From: Deltaproteobacteria bacterium
GTDB taxonomy: Bacteria > Myxococcota_A > Polyangia > Haliangiales > Haliangiaceae
Length of the DNA stretch: 32,386 nucleotides
Assembly: GCA_013812655.1 (NCBI GenBank)
Contig: JACCTC010000022.1
Location: 1-32,386 of the forward strand
Direction: 5' to 3'
Within the stretch, counting starts at the first letter, position 1. Every line of letters starts with the position of its first letter. Shown in pieces: positions 7,588-17,797 of the stretch. The notes under the pieces are model-generated. The model made no database searches. It had not been told where the DNA came from and was given only the letters and a program-made list of their open reading frames with translations. The position numbers and the translations under genes are program-made.

Positions 7588-8568
7588 ATGCAGATCGCGG
7601 TCATCTGGAATGCGCGTGCCGGCAGCGCAGCTGGGGTCACGCTCGACGACGTCGTGCAACGGCTCGCCACGATCGGCGTGGTGACCGTGCACGAGGTGAC
7701 CGACGACCACGGCCCCGATGCGTGTGCGCGCGCAGCGATCGCGAGTGGCGCCGAGCTCGTCGTTGCAGCCGGCGGCGATGGCACGGTCTCCTCGGTCGCG
7801 GCAGTGCTGGTCGGCGGGACGGCGAAGCTCGGCGTGCTGCCGCTCGGGACGTCGAACTCGTTCGCGGCGGCACTCGCGATTCCCGACGACGTGGGCGGTG
7901 CGCTCGACATGATCGCGGCCGGCAACCAGCGCGTGATCGATGCGGCGGTCGTGCGAACCGCGGTCGCCGAGCGCGTGATGGTCCTCCACTGCATGATCGG
8001 CTTTCACGCCCAGGCGATCTCCGGGACGTCGACCGAGGCGAAGCGGCGATGGGGCGTGCTCGCCTATGCCGGTTCGGCGATCCGCGAGCTCGCGACGCTG
8101 ACGCCGTTCGCGGTCGAGCTCGAGACCGGGGGCCACGTCGTGCGATGCCGCGCAACCGCGGTGGCGGCGGCGAACCTCGCGCCGGTCAAGACCGTGCTCG
8201 CGCACGGCGCATCACACCTGCTCGGCGACGACGGCAAGGTCGATGTCACGATCGTCGCCGCCGAGACGATCGCCGAGGCGATCGCGACCGGCATCCACCT
8301 CTATCGCAGCGCGCGCGACGGCGAGGCCGCGACCCGCGACAACGTCGGCTCGTTCTCGGTGGCGCGCGTCGCGATCACGGCCGAGCCACCGCAGGCCGTG
8401 CTCGTCGATGGCGAGCCATTCGGCGAGACGCCGGTGACGATCGAGACGCTCCCCGCGGCCCTCGTCGTGTTCGCGCCGCCACCCGAGCCCGCCGACGGGC
8501 CACCGGTCGAGGCCTCGCTGATCGGGTTGCCCGAGCTCGAGATCGACGGCATGCGGTTGACGGACTAA
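7588..8568 (+). CDS. Diacylglycerol kinase/YegS-like lipid kinase family protein
   Basis: A 326-aa protein with the catalytic fold of the diacylglycerol/sphingosine kinase superfamily, which phosphorylates lipid hydroxyls using ATP. It has the nucleotide-binding GGDGT motif at 62-66 and the following LGTSNSFA motif at 86-93 (GTxNxFA in the family). A beta-sandwich C-terminal domain with VDGEP (around 270) is also typical. The last roughly 40 residues are Pro/Glu-rich. An open frame reaches back to 7408, but this lies inside the upstream gene; the ATG at 7588, eight bases after that gene's stop, is right for the family. The stop overlaps the trpA stop on the other strand by four bases. The actual lipid substrate cannot be told from sequence. 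Confidence 0.88.
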   Translation: MQIAVIWNARAGSAAGVTLDDVVQRLATIGVVTVHEVTDDHGPDACARAAIASGAELVVAAGGDGTVSSVAAVLVGGTAKLGVLPLGTSNSFAAALAIPDDVGGALDMIAAGNQRVIDAAVVRTAVAERVMVLHCMIGFHAQAISGTSTEAKRRWGVLAYAGSAIRELATLTPFAVELETGGHVVRCRATAVAAANLAPVKTVLAHGASHLLGDDGKVDVTIVAAETIAEAIATGIHLYRSARDGEAATRDNVGSFSVARVAITAEPPQAVLVDGEPFGETPVTIETLPAALVVFAPPPEPADGPPVEASLIGLPELEIDGMRLTD

Positions 8569-9356
8569 CGCTTCATCGCGGCGGCGAGCTCGCGGATCAA
8601 CGACGCCACGCGTTCGGCGGCACCGGCGGGCGAGCCAGCCGCGACCCGATCGACGAGCGCCGTGCCGACGACGACGCCATCGGCGATCCGCGCGAACGGC
8701 GCCGCGTCCTGCGGGGTCCGGATGCCGAAGCCGACGGCGACCGGCGCCGAGGCAGCCTGGCGGATGATCTCGAGCCGCGCGGGGTCCACGGGCGCGGCGG
8801 CGCGCACGCCGGTCACCCCGGTCAGCGAGATGTAGTAGACGAACGGCGCGCGGAACGGCGCGAGCCGCGCGATGCGCTCGGGGGTCGAGGTCGGCGCGAC
8901 CAGCGGGATCACGCCGACGCCGTGCGCGGCGAGCGGCGTGGCGAGCTCGGCGAGCTCGTCGATCGGCAGATCGACGGTGAGGACCGCGTCGACACCGGCG
9001 GCCGCGGCCCGGGCGGCGAACGCGTCGGGCCCCATGACGAACATCGGGTTGTAGTAACCGAACAGCACGATCGGCGTCGCGATGCCGCGGCGGCGCAGCT
9101 CGGCGACCGCCTCGAGTGCGCCGGCGAGCGTGGCGCCGGCGACGAGGGCACGCTCCATCGCGCGCTGGATCGAGGGCCCGTCGGCCGACGGATCGGAGAA
9201 CGGCACGCCGAGCTCGATGACGTCGGCCCCCGCGCGCGCGGCTGCCTCGACGATGTCGATCGAGGTCGCGGGATCCGGATCACCGAACGTCAGGTATGCG
9301 ACGAGCGCGGCGCGGCGCTCGGCAGCCGCAGTGTCGAACGCCCCGCGCAGGCTCAC
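8565..9356 (-). CDS. trpA: Tryptophan synthase alpha subunit
   Basis: TrpA splits indole-3-glycerol phosphate into indole and glyceraldehyde 3-phosphate inside the TrpA2B2 complex. The 263-aa product shows YLTFGDPD near 21 and the signature [14 protein letters not shown] around 47-60, which carries the catalytic Glu; the second catalytic Asp lies in VDLPIDE. The phosphate-binding GFGI and DGVVVGTA segments are present. The start is the GTG at 9356, which overlaps the trpB stop in a GTGA four-base overlap. An open frame continues upstream but is out of family. Its stop overlaps the stop of the convergent lipid-kinase gene. Confidence 0.96.
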   Translation of the reverse strand: MSLRGAFDTAAAERRAALVAYLTFGDPDPATSIDIVEAAARAGADVIELGVPFSDPSADGPSIQRAMERALVAGATLAGALEAVAELRRRGIATPIVLFGYYNPMFVMGPDAFAARAAAAGVDAVLTVDLPIDELAELATPLAAHGVGVIPLVAPTSTPERIARLAPFRAPFVYYISLTGVTGVRAAAPVDPARLEIIRQAASAPVAVGFGIRTPQDAAPFARIADGVVVGTALVDRVAAGSPAGAAERVASLIRELAAAMKR

Positions 9357-10564
9357 GGACGCTCCGCGCGACGCTCGGCGACGGTGACCATGTCCTTGTC
9401 GCCACGGCCCGACAGCCCGACGACGATCACGCCATCCCGGCCGACGGTCGCCGCGACCTCGTCGAGTGCGGCGATCGCATGTGCCGTCTCGAGCGCGCAC
9501 AGGATGCCTTCCGTGCGTGCGAGCCGCTCGAGCGCCTCGAGAGCCTCCGCGTCGGTGCGCGCGACGTAGGTCGCACGTCCGGAGTCCTTCCACGCGGCGT
9601 GCTCGGGGCCGACGCCCGGGTAGTCGAGCCCGGCGCTGATCGAGTGCGCGTGCGCGATCTGGCCGTCCGGTGCGACGAGCACGTAGCTCTTGCTGCCGTG
9701 AAGCACACCGACGCGCCCTTCGCCGAGCGTGGCGGCGTGGCGGCCGGACGCGACGCCCTCGCCTGCCGCCTCGACGCCGACGAGCCGGACGCTGGCATCG
9801 TCGACGAACGGCGCGAATAGCCCGCCGGCATTCGAGCCTCCGCCGACGCACGCGACGCACGCGCCGGGTAGCCGGCCGGCCGCGGCGAGGATCTGCGCGC
9901 GCGCCTCGCGGCCGATCACGGACTGGAGGTCGCGCACCATCCACGGATAGGGATGCGGACCGGCGACCGAGCCGATCAGATAGAACGTGTCGCCGACGTT
10001 GGTGACCCAGTCACGCAGCGCCTCGTTCATCGCATCCTTGAGCGTCCGCGTGCCGCTCTCGACCGGGTGCACCTTGGCGCCGAGCAGCCGCATGCGCTCG
10101 ACGTTGAGGGCTTGCCGCACGACGTCCTCGGCGCCCATGTAGATCTCGCACGGCAGGCCGAACAGCGCGGCGACGGTCGCGGTCGCGACGCCGTGCTGGC
10201 CCGCGCCGGTCTCGGCGATCAGCCGCCGCTTCCCCATCCTGCGCGCGAGCACGGCCTGGCCGATGCAGTTATTGATCTTGTGCGCGCCGGTGTGGTTCAG
10301 GTCCTCGCGCTTGAGGTAGACCGCCGCGCCGACATCCTCGGAGAGCCGGCGCGCGTGGTAGAGCAGCGACGGTCGGCCGACATACTCCGCGAGCAGCGCG
10401 TCGACCTCGGCCCAGAAGCCGTCGTCGTCGCGAGCAGCGCGCCACGCGGCCTCGAGCTCGGTGATCGCCGGCATCAGCGTCTCGGCGACGTACTGGCCGC
10501 CGAACGCGCCGAATCGGCCGCGGTCCGGAACCGAGAGCCTCGCGATCTCGGCGCGGGTGGACAT
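9353..10564 (-). CDS. trpB: Tryptophan synthase beta subunit
   Basis: TrpB condenses indole and serine using PLP, completing tryptophan synthesis. The 403-aa product has the PLP lysine in [11 protein letters not shown], the ETGAGQHG loop, the phosphate-binding GGGSNA motif and a C-terminal GRGDKD. The ATG at 10564 begins the family N-terminus (the [11 protein letters not shown] segment follows about 15 residues later); the upstream open frame is non-coding. The gene heads the trpBA block and overlaps trpA by four bases. It is separated from trpF by the oppositely oriented gene at 10646-11188, so it needs its own promoter within 10565-10645; no good candidate was seen there on this strand. Confidence 0.97.
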   Translation of the reverse strand: MSTRAEIARLSVPDRGRFGAFGGQYVAETLMPAITELEAAWRAARDDDGFWAEVDALLAEYVGRPSLLYHARRLSEDVGAAVYLKREDLNHTGAHKINNCIGQAVLARRMGKRRLIAETGAGQHGVATATVAALFGLPCEIYMGAEDVVRQALNVERMRLLGAKVHPVESGTRTLKDAMNEALRDWVTNVGDTFYLIGSVAGPHPYPWMVRDLQSVIGREARAQILAAAGRLPGACVACVGGGSNAGGLFAPFVDDASVRLVGVEAAGEGVASGRHAATLGEGRVGVLHGSKSYVLVAPDGQIAHAHSISAGLDYPGVGPEHAAWKDSGRATYVARTDAEALEALERLARTEGILCALETAHAIAALDEVAATVGRDGVIVVGLSGRGDKDMVTVAERRAERP

Positions 10565-10645
10565 CTCGTTTCGGGTACCACGGCCGGCCCGGTGGTGGTG
10601 CTCGTTCGAACCGGTTCTGCCGTAACGCCCGGTGTATGAATGGGC

Positions 10646-11188
10646 ATGCATCGCGTTCTGCTGGCTGGCTGTACGATCGCGGGACTGGCGGGCAGCGCGC
10701 GTGCAGAGGACGCTGCAGGGCTGCGGCCACAGGTACAGCTCGATGGTGGGCTCTCGGTGATCGGCCTCGGTTACGAGCATCCGGTGACCGCGCACATTGC
10801 GATCGGGGTCGAGGCCTTCGTGTTCGGCACGTACTTCCTGCCGTGGTTCGACGCGGGCGACAAGGTCGCGGGGTTTGGCGGCGGGATCAGGCCGACCTGG
10901 TTCGCGCGCGAGAGCGGACGCGGGCTCTATGTCGCCCCGTACTTCCGGCTCGTCGGGGTCGGCGAGGAGATTCCGAGCGCGGACGGCATCGGCTTCGCGA
11001 CCGGTGTGTTCGTCGGCTGGGCGTTCCAGCTATCGAGCCGGCTCGATCTGCGGATCGGCGGCGGCGGGCAGTTCATCCACTTCCACGCGGATGGCCAAGC
11101 GGATGGCCAAGCGGATGGGAAGACCGAGCGGCTGACGGCGAACACGCCGTTCATCGCGCTCGATGCGGTGCTCGGCTACCGGCTCTGA
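10646..11188 (+). CDS. Small outer-membrane beta-barrel-type protein
   Basis: A 180-aa protein from the ATG at 10646, with an in-frame ATG two codons earlier at 10640. It starts with a signal peptide (Arg, a hydrophobic core, then Gly-Ser-Ala-Arg-Ala before Glu-Asp), with cleavage predicted after about residue 20. The mature part consists of alternating aromatic/hydrophobic strands separated by Gly-rich turns and ends in a Tyr-Arg-Leu strand, as in small outer-membrane barrels. An [11 protein letters not shown] stretch from a 12-base repeat probably sits in a loop. A TATGAA hexamer at 10635-10640 lies five bases before the chosen ATG, which favours that start. The gene is inserted between trpF and trpB on the opposite strand; its 3' end overlaps trpF by 13 bases. 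The family was not identified. Confidence 0.75.
   Translation: MHRVLLAGCTIAGLAGSARAEDAAGLRPQVQLDGGLSVIGLGYEHPVTAHIAIGVEAFVFGTYFLPWFDAGDKVAGFGGGIRPTWFARESGRGLYVAPYFRLVGVGEEIPSADGIGFATGVFVGWAFQLSSRLDLRIGGGGQFIHFHADGQADGQADGKTERLTANTPFIALDAVLGYRL
11087..11122. repeat. 12-base tandem repeat, three copies
   Basis: Two exact copies of GCGGATGGCCAA are followed by a third copy with three changes near its end. It encodes a repeated Ala-Asp-Gly-Gln block in the predicted barrel protein, probably in a surface loop. Because the unit is a multiple of three, copy-number changes would keep the reading frame. Confidence 0.85.
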
Positions 11189-11826
11189 TCGACCTGGCGG
11201 ACGGCGGCGACGAACGCGGCGAGCTTGCCGTGATCCTTGATGCCGGGTTGGGCTTCGACCCCACTCGCGACATCGACGGCCCACGGATCGACCGCGGTGA
11301 TCGCGGCAGCGACGTTGTCGGGTGTGAGGCCGCCGGCGAGCACGAGGTGGCGCGTCGGATAACGCCGGCGCGCCTCGCGAGCGAGTGACCAGTCGAAGGT
11401 GGCCCCGCTGCCGCCGCGGCCGGGCGTCGGCGTGTCGAGCAGCAGCGCGTCGACCGACCACGCGTCGAGGTCATCGAGCGCGGCCGCGCCGTCGACGCTG
11501 ATCGCCTTCCACGCCGGGCGCTTCGCGGCGTTCGCGATCGTGGCGACCTCGATCGGCGGCTCGGCACCGTGGAGCTGGATGATGTCGAGGTCGACGAGCG
11601 CCATCACGGCGGCAACCTCGTCGGCGGTGGCATCGACGAACACGCCGACCACGTGGGCTACACCGGCGCCGCGGGCCGCTGCCGCGAGGCTCGCTGCGTG
11701 CTCGGGCGCGACGTGGCGCTTCGACTGTGGCCAGAAGTTGAGTCCGACGAAGTCCGCACCCGCGGCCGACGCGCGCGCGGCGTCATCGGCCAGCGTGACG
11801 CCGCAGATCTTGATCTTCACCGTCAT
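11176..11826 (-). CDS. trpF: Phosphoribosylanthranilate isomerase
   Basis: TrpF converts N-(5'-phosphoribosyl)-anthranilate to CdRP, the third step of the pathway. The 216-aa (beta/alpha)8 protein starts with KICGVT, which carries the catalytic Cys, and has GLNFWPQSKR, QLHG, LLLDT with the catalytic Asp, and LAGGL near the phosphate site. The length is normal for a stand-alone TrpF. The ATG at 11826 overlaps the trpC stop by four bases (ATGA), so it is the last gene of the trpEGDCF block. Its 3' end overlaps the convergent barrel-protein gene by 13 bases. Confidence 0.96.
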   Translation of the reverse strand: MTVKIKICGVTLADDAARASAAGADFVGLNFWPQSKRHVAPEHAASLAAAARGAGVAHVVGVFVDATADEVAAVMALVDLDIIQLHGAEPPIEVATIANAAKRPAWKAISVDGAAALDDLDAWSVDALLLDTPTPGRGGSGATFDWSLAREARRRYPTRHLVLAGGLTPDNVAAAITAVDPWAVDVASGVEAQPGIKDHGKLAAFVAAVRQVDQSR

Positions 11827-12611
11827 GGTGCGTCTCGCAGCTCGCGGAGAGCCTGCGCCGGCGACACCGCGCGCATCAGCTGCTCGCCGACGAGGACCGC
11901 GTGCGCACCGACGGCGCCGAGCACCTTGACGTCGTTCGCGGTGCGGATGCCGCTCTCGGCGACGAGCACGACATCGGGTGGCAACAGCGGCGCGATCGTC
12001 GCGGTCAACGTCATGTCGATGTCAAAGGTCTTGAGGTTGCGGTGGTTGACGCCGAGCAGCATCACGCCGCACGCCAGCGCGATCTCGGCCTCGCGCGGAT
12101 CATGGACCTCGACGAGCGCATCGAGCTGGTAGGAGGCAGCGACGCCCACGAGCTCGGCGAGCTGGATCCGCGACAGCGCCGCGACGATGAGCAAGATCGC
12201 GTCCGCGCCGGCGGCGCGCGCCTCGATGACCTGGTACGGGTCGACGATGAAGTCCTTGCGCAGTAGTGGCAGTGCGACGCGCTCGCGGCAGCGCGCGAGG
12301 AATGCGAGATCACCGTCGAAGAACGTGCGATCGGTGAGCACGCTGATCGCGGCGGCACCGCCTTCGGCATACTGAACGGCGATCTCGGCTGGATCTGCAT
12401 TGGCGCGGATCGGGCCGGCGGAGGGCGATGCACGCTTGATCTCGGCGAGCACGCGGACCGGGCTCCCCGGCGGCCGCTCGAGCGCGGCACGTAGCCCGCG
12501 CACCGGCCCCGCCAGCTTCGCGGCTGCTTCGAGCTCGGCGAGCGGGCGGGCGATCCGCGCGGCGGTCACCTCGTCGCGCTTCGTTGCGAGGATCTTGCCG
12601 AGGATCGTCAC
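11823..12611 (-). CDS. trpC: Indole-3-glycerol phosphate synthase
   Basis: TrpC closes the indole ring from CdRP. The 262-aa product shows the N-terminal helix with ILATKRDEV, the catalytic-lysine motif AEIKRASPSAG around 55-65, LLRKDFIVDPYQ with the second Lys around 120, GVNHRNL, and VAESGI near the C-terminus. It is a separate protein, not fused to TrpF. The start is a GTG at 12611 that overlaps the trpD stop by four bases; its stop overlaps the trpF ATG in the same way. Confidence 0.96.
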   Translation of the reverse strand: MTILGKILATKRDEVTAARIARPLAELEAAAKLAGPVRGLRAALERPPGSPVRVLAEIKRASPSAGPIRANADPAEIAVQYAEGGAAAISVLTDRTFFDGDLAFLARCRERVALPLLRKDFIVDPYQVIEARAAGADAILLIVAALSRIQLAELVGVAASYQLDALVEVHDPREAEIALACGVMLLGVNHRNLKTFDIDMTLTATIAPLLPPDVVLVAESGIRTANDVKVLGAVGAHAVLVGEQLMRAVSPAQALRELRDAP

Positions 12612-13726
12612 TCGACGCCCCGGAACTCCGCGGCGGTACGCGTGGCGAGCTCGGAGAGGTCCGAGTCGAGCGCGGCGGCGCTGGCTTCGCGCCAGCGATA
12701 GAGGACGAGGCGCGCGGCGCCGTCGACTGCAACCGCGTGGGCGCGCAGGAACTGGTCGGGCAGTCGGTCGAGATCGAGCTCGCCGGGCTCGAGCAGCTCG
12801 AGGCCGAGCGCGGCGGTCATCGCCGCTGCGTGCAGCGCAGCCTCGAAGCGCTCACCGTGCCCGACGTGGTGACCCGCGAGGACCTTGCGGAGCATGTTCG
12901 CGTTGTGCGCGGCATCGCCGCCGGCGAGTCCGGCCGGATCGACCTCGTCGCAACCGAAGTGCTTCGGCCGCAGGATGTGACTGCTCAGCGAGCCGTTGTC
13001 CCAGATCGCGACGTGGGTGTCGCCGCGAACCGCGATCTCGTCGAGGCCGTCGGCACCGTGCACGACCGCCGCGCGCCGCACGCCGAGGGCTCCGAGCGCC
13101 GCGGCCATCGGCTGACACCAGCGGCGATCGTAGACGCCGACGACCTGGTGGCGCACGTGGCCGGGGTTCGTCAGCGGCCCGAGCAAGTTGAAGATCGTGC
13201 GCGTCCCGAGCTCGCGGCGCGGCGCGGCGGCGTGGCGGGTCGCGGCGTGGAACCGCGGGGCAAACGCGAAGCCGATGTTGCTCGCCTCGATGCAACGAGT
13301 GACGACATCTGGATCGACATCGATCGCGATGCCGAGGTGCTCGAGGACGTCGGCCGAGCCGCACTTCGACGACAGCGCGCGGTTGCCGTGCTTCGCGACG
13401 ATGCCGCCACACGCCGCGATCAAGATCGCGGCGAGCGTCGACACGTTGAACGAGCCCGAGCCATCGCCGCCGGTGCCGCAGGTGTCGATGCTGTGATCGA
13501 GTCGCGGACAGTCGAGCGCGATCGCGCGGGTGCGCATCGCGGAAGCGGCGCCGACCAATTCGTCGACGGTCTCGCCCTTGGCGCGCAACGCGACGAGGAA
13601 GCCGCCGATCTGCGCGTTCGTGGCCTCGCCGTCCATGATCTGGCCCATCACCTCGGCGACCTCGGCACGTGACAGATCGCAGCCTTCGAGGGCACGTGTG
13701 AGTGCGCGGACGATCGCGACGGTCAC
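12608..13726 (-). CDS. trpD: Anthranilate phosphoribosyltransferase
   Basis: TrpD transfers the phosphoribosyl group of PRPP to anthranilate. The 372-aa product has an N-terminal helical domain, the PRPP-binding [17 protein letters not shown] segment near 90, [18 protein letters not shown], and the conserved NLLGPLTNP. It is a little longer than the usual 340-350 residues, through extra C-terminal residues. The start is GTG at 13726, overlapping the trpG stop by four bases. The open frame extends upstream over trpG in another frame, but that is not coding. Confidence 0.96.
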   Translation of the reverse strand: MTVAIVRALTRALEGCDLSRAEVAEVMGQIMDGEATNAQIGGFLVALRAKGETVDELVGAASAMRTRAIALDCPRLDHSIDTCGTGGDGSGSFNVSTLAAILIAACGGIVAKHGNRALSSKCGSADVLEHLGIAIDVDPDVVTRCIEASNIGFAFAPRFHAATRHAAAPRRELGTRTIFNLLGPLTNPGHVRHQVVGVYDRRWCQPMAAALGALGVRRAAVVHGADGLDEIAVRGDTHVAIWDNGSLSSHILRPKHFGCDEVDPAGLAGGDAAHNANMLRKVLAGHHVGHGERFEAALHAAAMTAALGLELLEPGELDLDRLPDQFLRAHAVAVDGAARLVLYRWREASAAALDSDLSELATRTAAEFRGVE

Positions 13727-14399
13727 GCCTTGGCCTCGCGGTCTGGGACGTCGGGAACTGTGACGTCGGGAGCTGGGACGTTGGAATCTGGGACGTTGGG
13801 AAATGTGACGTCGCGCGATGTCGCTTCGCGCGCGAGGCGCAGGAAGTTCGCGAGCAACGCCTTGCCGGCGGTCGTCATGATCGACTCGGGATGAAACTGC
13901 ACGCCCTCGAGTGGCATGGCGAGGCCCTTGGCGCGCACACCCATGATCTCGTCCTCCCAGGTCTTCGAGGTGACCTCCAGCGCATCGGGCATCGACTCGG
14001 GCGCGATCACGAGCGAGTGATAGCGAGTCGCGACGAACGGGTTCTCGACGCCGGTGTAGAGGCCCTTCTCGTCGTGGAAGATCTTCGAGGTCTTGCCGTG
14101 CATGACGCGCGGTGCGCGCACGACGCGGCCGCCGAACACCTGGCCGATGCACTGGTGGCCGAGGCAGACGCCGAGCATCGGGATCGTGCCGGCGAATCGC
14201 TCGATCACGCCCATCGAGATGCCGGCCTCGTTCGGCGTGCACGGCCCCGGCGAGATCGCGATCGCATCGGGCGCGCGTGCCGCGATCGCGTTGACGGTGA
14301 TCGCGTCGTTGCGCTCGACCGAGACCTCCGCACCGAGCTCGCCGAAGTATTGCGCGAGGTTCCACGTGAACGAGTCGTAGTTGTCGATCAGGAGGAGCT

Positions 14400-14403
<4 letters not shown>
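13723..14403 (-). CDS. trpG: Anthranilate synthase glutaminase subunit with repeat-derived C-terminal tail
   Basis: TrpG supplies ammonia from glutamine to TrpE. The 226-aa product shows the [11 protein letters not shown] start, the [10 protein letters not shown] oxyanion region, the nucleophile loop GVCLGHQ and the His/Glu pair in QFHPES, so the glutaminase triad is complete. The start is GTG at 14403, overlapping the trpE stop by four bases; upstream codons are not family-like. The family normally ends near residue 195. Here about 30 more residues follow, built of Asp/Val/Pro pentapeptides encoded by a 15-base tandem repeat. The tail is probably disordered. Its stop overlaps the trpD start. 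Confidence 0.95.
13738..13812. repeat. 15-base tandem repeat, five diverged copies, in the 3' end of trpG
   Basis: Five contiguous 15-base units share the plus-strand pattern GGGAAYTGKGACGTY with a few differences each (13738, 13753, 13768, 13783 and 13798 are unit starts). They encode the Asp-Val-Pro-rich tail of TrpG on the minus strand. The purine/pyrimidine pattern differs from normal coding DNA around it. There are no spacers, so this is not a CRISPR array. Confidence 0.85.
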
Positions 14404-15938
<1,535 letters not shown>

Positions 15939-15946
15939 CGTGACCG

Positions 15947-15952
15947 GTTATA
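15947..15952 (-). promoter_or_regulatory. Candidate -10 element of trpE
   Basis: TATAAC on the minus strand matches five of six -10 consensus positions. It ends eight bases before the trpE ATG, which would place transcription start about two bases before the start codon. Only weak -35 matches exist (ATGGCA with an 18-base spacer). Confidence 0.55.
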
Positions 15953-16014
15953 CCGGCGCCGCGACGGGGTTGCCATCGCCGGGGCCGTGGGTCGGCATCG
16001 GGATCTCGACGATT

Positions 16015-16030
16015 TTTGAACTTGTTCATT
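16015..16030. promoter_or_regulatory. Palindromic operator, upstream copy
   Basis: TTTGAAC-tt-GTTCATT, an inverted repeat with two mismatches in its right arm. It shares arms and spacing with the perfect copy 51 bases away. It lies between trpE and the membrane-protein/TetR operon. The GAAC-N2-GTTC core is the kind of site bound by TetR regulators such as mycobacterial KstR. It is probably bound by the TetR protein encoded at 16482; whether it also affects trpE is unknown. Confidence 0.65.
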
Positions 16031-16037
16031 TAGGACC

Positions 16038-16066
16038 TTGACGGCAGGACCGTGCGCGCGCATGTT
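16038..16066 (+). promoter_or_regulatory. Weak candidate promoter of the membrane protein/TetR operon
   Basis: TTGACG (16038-16043), a 17-base spacer and CATGTT (16061-16066, three of six -10 matches). The start would fall inside the perfect operator just downstream, which suits repression. The -10 match is poor, so this is tentative. Confidence 0.3.
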
Positions 16067-16081
16067 TTGAACACGTTCAAA
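16066..16081. promoter_or_regulatory. Palindromic operator, perfect copy
   Basis: TTTGAAC-ac-GTTCAAA, a perfect seven-base inverted repeat around a two-base centre. It lies 23 bases before the ATG of the membrane-protein gene and stands out as AT-rich in a GC-rich region. The second copy, 51 bases upstream centre to centre, is about five helical turns away, allowing binding on the same DNA face. Autoregulation by the downstream TetR protein is the simplest reading. Confidence 0.75.
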
Positions 16082-16104
16082 TACCGCCACCCATTGGAGG
16101 CCCC

Positions 16105-16485
16105 ATGTCTCAGTCCCTGATGCTCGTCTACCTGCCCTACGCCGTCATCGCCGTCACCCTCACGATCTGGCTCGCGCGGACGCTCTCGCACCACGGCGAG
16201 GTCTTCCTCCGCACCGTGTTCCCGGAGCAGCCCGAGCTCGCGGATGCGATCAACCAGCTCCTGGTGATCGGGTTCTATCTGGTCAACCTCGGGTGGTCCC
16301 TGCTCCTGTTGCGGCCGGGCACGCTGACCGCGGTCACACCGACCGAGGCGGTCAGCGTGTTGATCACGAGGCTCGGAACGCTGCTGCTGTTGCTCGGGAT
16401 CGCGCACCTCGCGAACCTCTACGTCTTTCACCGCGTGCGGCGAGGCGCGGTCGCGGCGACCTCGGCTACACCGGCTCACGGATGA
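16105..16485 (+). CDS. Three-helix membrane protein co-encoded with a TetR regulator
   Basis: A 126-aa integral membrane protein with three hydrophobic helices at about 6-27, 50-70 and 83-107, a short soluble loop after helix one containing several acidic residues, and a basic C-terminal end. It has an excellent GGAGG ribosome site at 16096-16100, four bases before the ATG, in contrast to the leaderless-looking genes nearby. Its stop overlaps the TetR ATG (ATGA at 16482-16485), so both are made from one message under two palindromic operators. No family function is recognised. The TetR partner suggests a role in membrane or lipid adaptation, which is inference. Confidence 0.85.
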   Translation: MSQSLMLVYLPYAVIAVTLTIWLARTLSHHGEVFLRTVFPEQPELADAINQLLVIGFYLVNLGWSLLLLRPGTLTAVTPTEAVSVLITRLGTLLLLLGIAHLANLYVFHRVRRGAVAATSATPAHG

Positions 16486-17225
16486 CCGCGCGACGCCGCC
16501 CCGCCACCGCGACAAGCCGCAAGCCCCGGCGGGCACCACGGCCGATCCGCCGCGAGCCCCGCGATGGCGAGCGCAAGCGTGACACGACCCGGCGCGTGCT
16601 CCTCGAGCGCGCGCTCGCGCTGTTTCAGAACCGCGGCGTCGAGGCGACGACGATGCGTGACATCGCGCGCGCAGCCGGACTCTCGCTCGGTGCCGCCTAT
16701 TACTACTTCCCGTCGAAGGAAGCGCTCGTGTTCGCGTTCTACGAGGAGAACCAGGCGGCGATCGAGCTGACCGCGGCGCGCGCAGACGGCACGGTGCGCG
16801 AGCGACTCGGGCGCGTACTCCACGCCAAGCTCGACTCGATCCGGCCCCACCGCGCGATGCTCGCTGCGATCATCCAGCGGCTGGTCGATCCGGGAGACCC
16901 GCTCGGCGCCTTCTCGACGCAGACCGGCGCGGTGCGCCAGCGCGCGATCGCGATCTTCGCGCGCGCACTCGAGGGTACCGGGCTGCCGCCCGAGACCGTC
17001 ACGGTGACCGCCCACGCCCTGTGGCTGCTCCAGCTCGCCTGCATGCTGGTCTTCGTGCATGACAACAGCCCTGACGGAGCGCGAACGCATGGGCTCGTCG
17101 ATGACGGTCTCGATCTCCTCGTGCCGCTGCTGCCGCTGCTCGGCACGCCGGCAGGTCAGGCGATCTGCGAGCGCGTGATCGGCGCGCTCGGTCGCGCCGG
17201 AATGGTGATCGCTCCGGCTCCCTAG
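16482..17225 (+). CDS. TetR family transcriptional regulator
   Basis: A 247-aa regulator. After an unusually long basic N-terminal extension of about 35 residues rich in Arg, Pro and Ala, a typical TetR DNA-binding domain follows. The helix-turn-helix is at about 54-77, with TMRDIARAAGLSLGAAYYYF, then KEALVFAFYEE leading into the helical ligand-binding domain. The ligand domain has many aliphatic residues, so a hydrophobic ligand is plausible. The ATG at 16482 overlaps the preceding stop; the longer open frame from 16293 lies inside the upstream gene. The perfect and imperfect GAAC-N2-GTTC palindromes at 16015 and 16066 are its likely operators. Confidence 0.93.
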   Translation: MTARRRPATATSRKPRRAPRPIRREPRDGERKRDTTRRVLLERALALFQNRGVEATTMRDIARAAGLSLGAAYYYFPSKEALVFAFYEENQAAIELTAARADGTVRERLGRVLHAKLDSIRPHRAMLAAIIQRLVDPGDPLGAFSTQTGAVRQRAIAIFARALEGTGLPPETVTVTAHALWLLQLACMLVFVHDNSPDGARTHGLVDDGLDLLVPLLPLLGTPAGQAICERVIGALGRAGMVIAPAP

Positions 17226-17272
17226 GAAAAGGTCGCAGCGCGCCGGGCACGCGACTTGCGGTCTATCCGGTC

Positions 17273-17719
17273 ATGGGCACCTACACCGGACCTACCAAGA
17301 CGAATGACATCTCGAACGCGTCGATGCCCGAGCTGTTCTCGGGATTGATCGCGGACGCCAAGGACATCGCGGTTGGCCACCTCGGCAAGATGCGCGGCGA
17401 GATCGGCGACGAGTTCAAGGGGCTCAAGTCGTTCCTCCTCAAGGTCGCGCTCGCGGTCGGCCTCGGCGTCCTCGGCGCGATCTTGCTCTCGCATGCCTTC
17501 GCACTCGCGCTCGCGGCCCTCGGGCTCCCGCTGTGGGGCGGGTATTTGATCTCGGCGGTGATCTTCGTCAGCGTCGGGGTGTTCGTCCTCAAGCGCCTCC
17601 CCGGCGATACGAAGGACATCGACCTCGTCCCCGAGAGCGCGATCGCGGGGCTCAAGCGCGACATGACCGAGGTCAAGGATGACGCGCGCTACGTGCGGCA
17701 TCAGGTCCGCACGGAATAG
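17273..17719 (+). CDS. DUF1469 (phage-holin-like) membrane protein
   Basis: A 148-aa protein with an N-terminal amphipathic cytoplasmic part, two adjacent membrane helices at about 55-83 and 86-106, and a charged C-terminal helix. The segment with LSHAFALALAALG between the helices and the overall plan fit the DUF1469/Phage_holin_3_6 family. Despite its name, that family is a widespread chromosomal membrane protein of unknown role, and there are no phage genes here. It lies 47 bases after the TetR gene and 78 before glyA. No strong ribosome site is seen. The name holin should not be taken as a function. Confidence 0.75.
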   Translation: MGTYTGPTKTNDISNASMPELFSGLIADAKDIAVGHLGKMRGEIGDEFKGLKSFLLKVALAVGLGVLGAILLSHAFALALAALGLPLWGGYLISAVIFVSVGVFVLKRLPGDTKDIDLVPESAIAGLKRDMTEVKDDARYVRHQVRTE

Positions 17720-17785
17720 CCACGACGTGTGTGCGGATGCGCGCGGCGGGCTCGTCGCGCGCGCTGCGCCTCGGAGCGCTCGTGT

Positions 17786-17792
17786 TATGAAT
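17786..17792 (+). promoter_or_regulatory. Candidate -10 element of glyA
   Basis: TATGAAT, ending five bases before the glyA ATG. Taking TATGAA as the hexamer, transcription would begin at the A of the ATG, giving a leaderless message. No -35 match was found. Confidence 0.4.
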
Positions 17793-17797
17793 CGCGC

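Noticed and set aside
7722-9569. 615-codon plus-strand frame across the lipid-kinase gene and trpA
   Set aside because: It runs in another frame of one real gene and antisense to another; composition is that of a shadow frame.
10606-10613. GTTCGAAC near the trpB start as a tRNA T-loop or operator
   Set aside because: No surrounding tRNA arms on either strand and no second copy, so it cannot be supported.
13738-13812. CRISPR array
   Set aside because: The 15-base units are contiguous without spacers and lie within trpG.
15939-16104. trp attenuator or leader peptide upstream of trpE
   Set aside because: No Trp-codon-rich short frame or terminator/antiterminator hairpins; the best -10 leaves almost no leader.
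17273-17719. Prophage remnant based on a holin-like protein
   Set aside because: DUF1469 proteins are common chromosomal membrane proteins, and no other phage genes are present.
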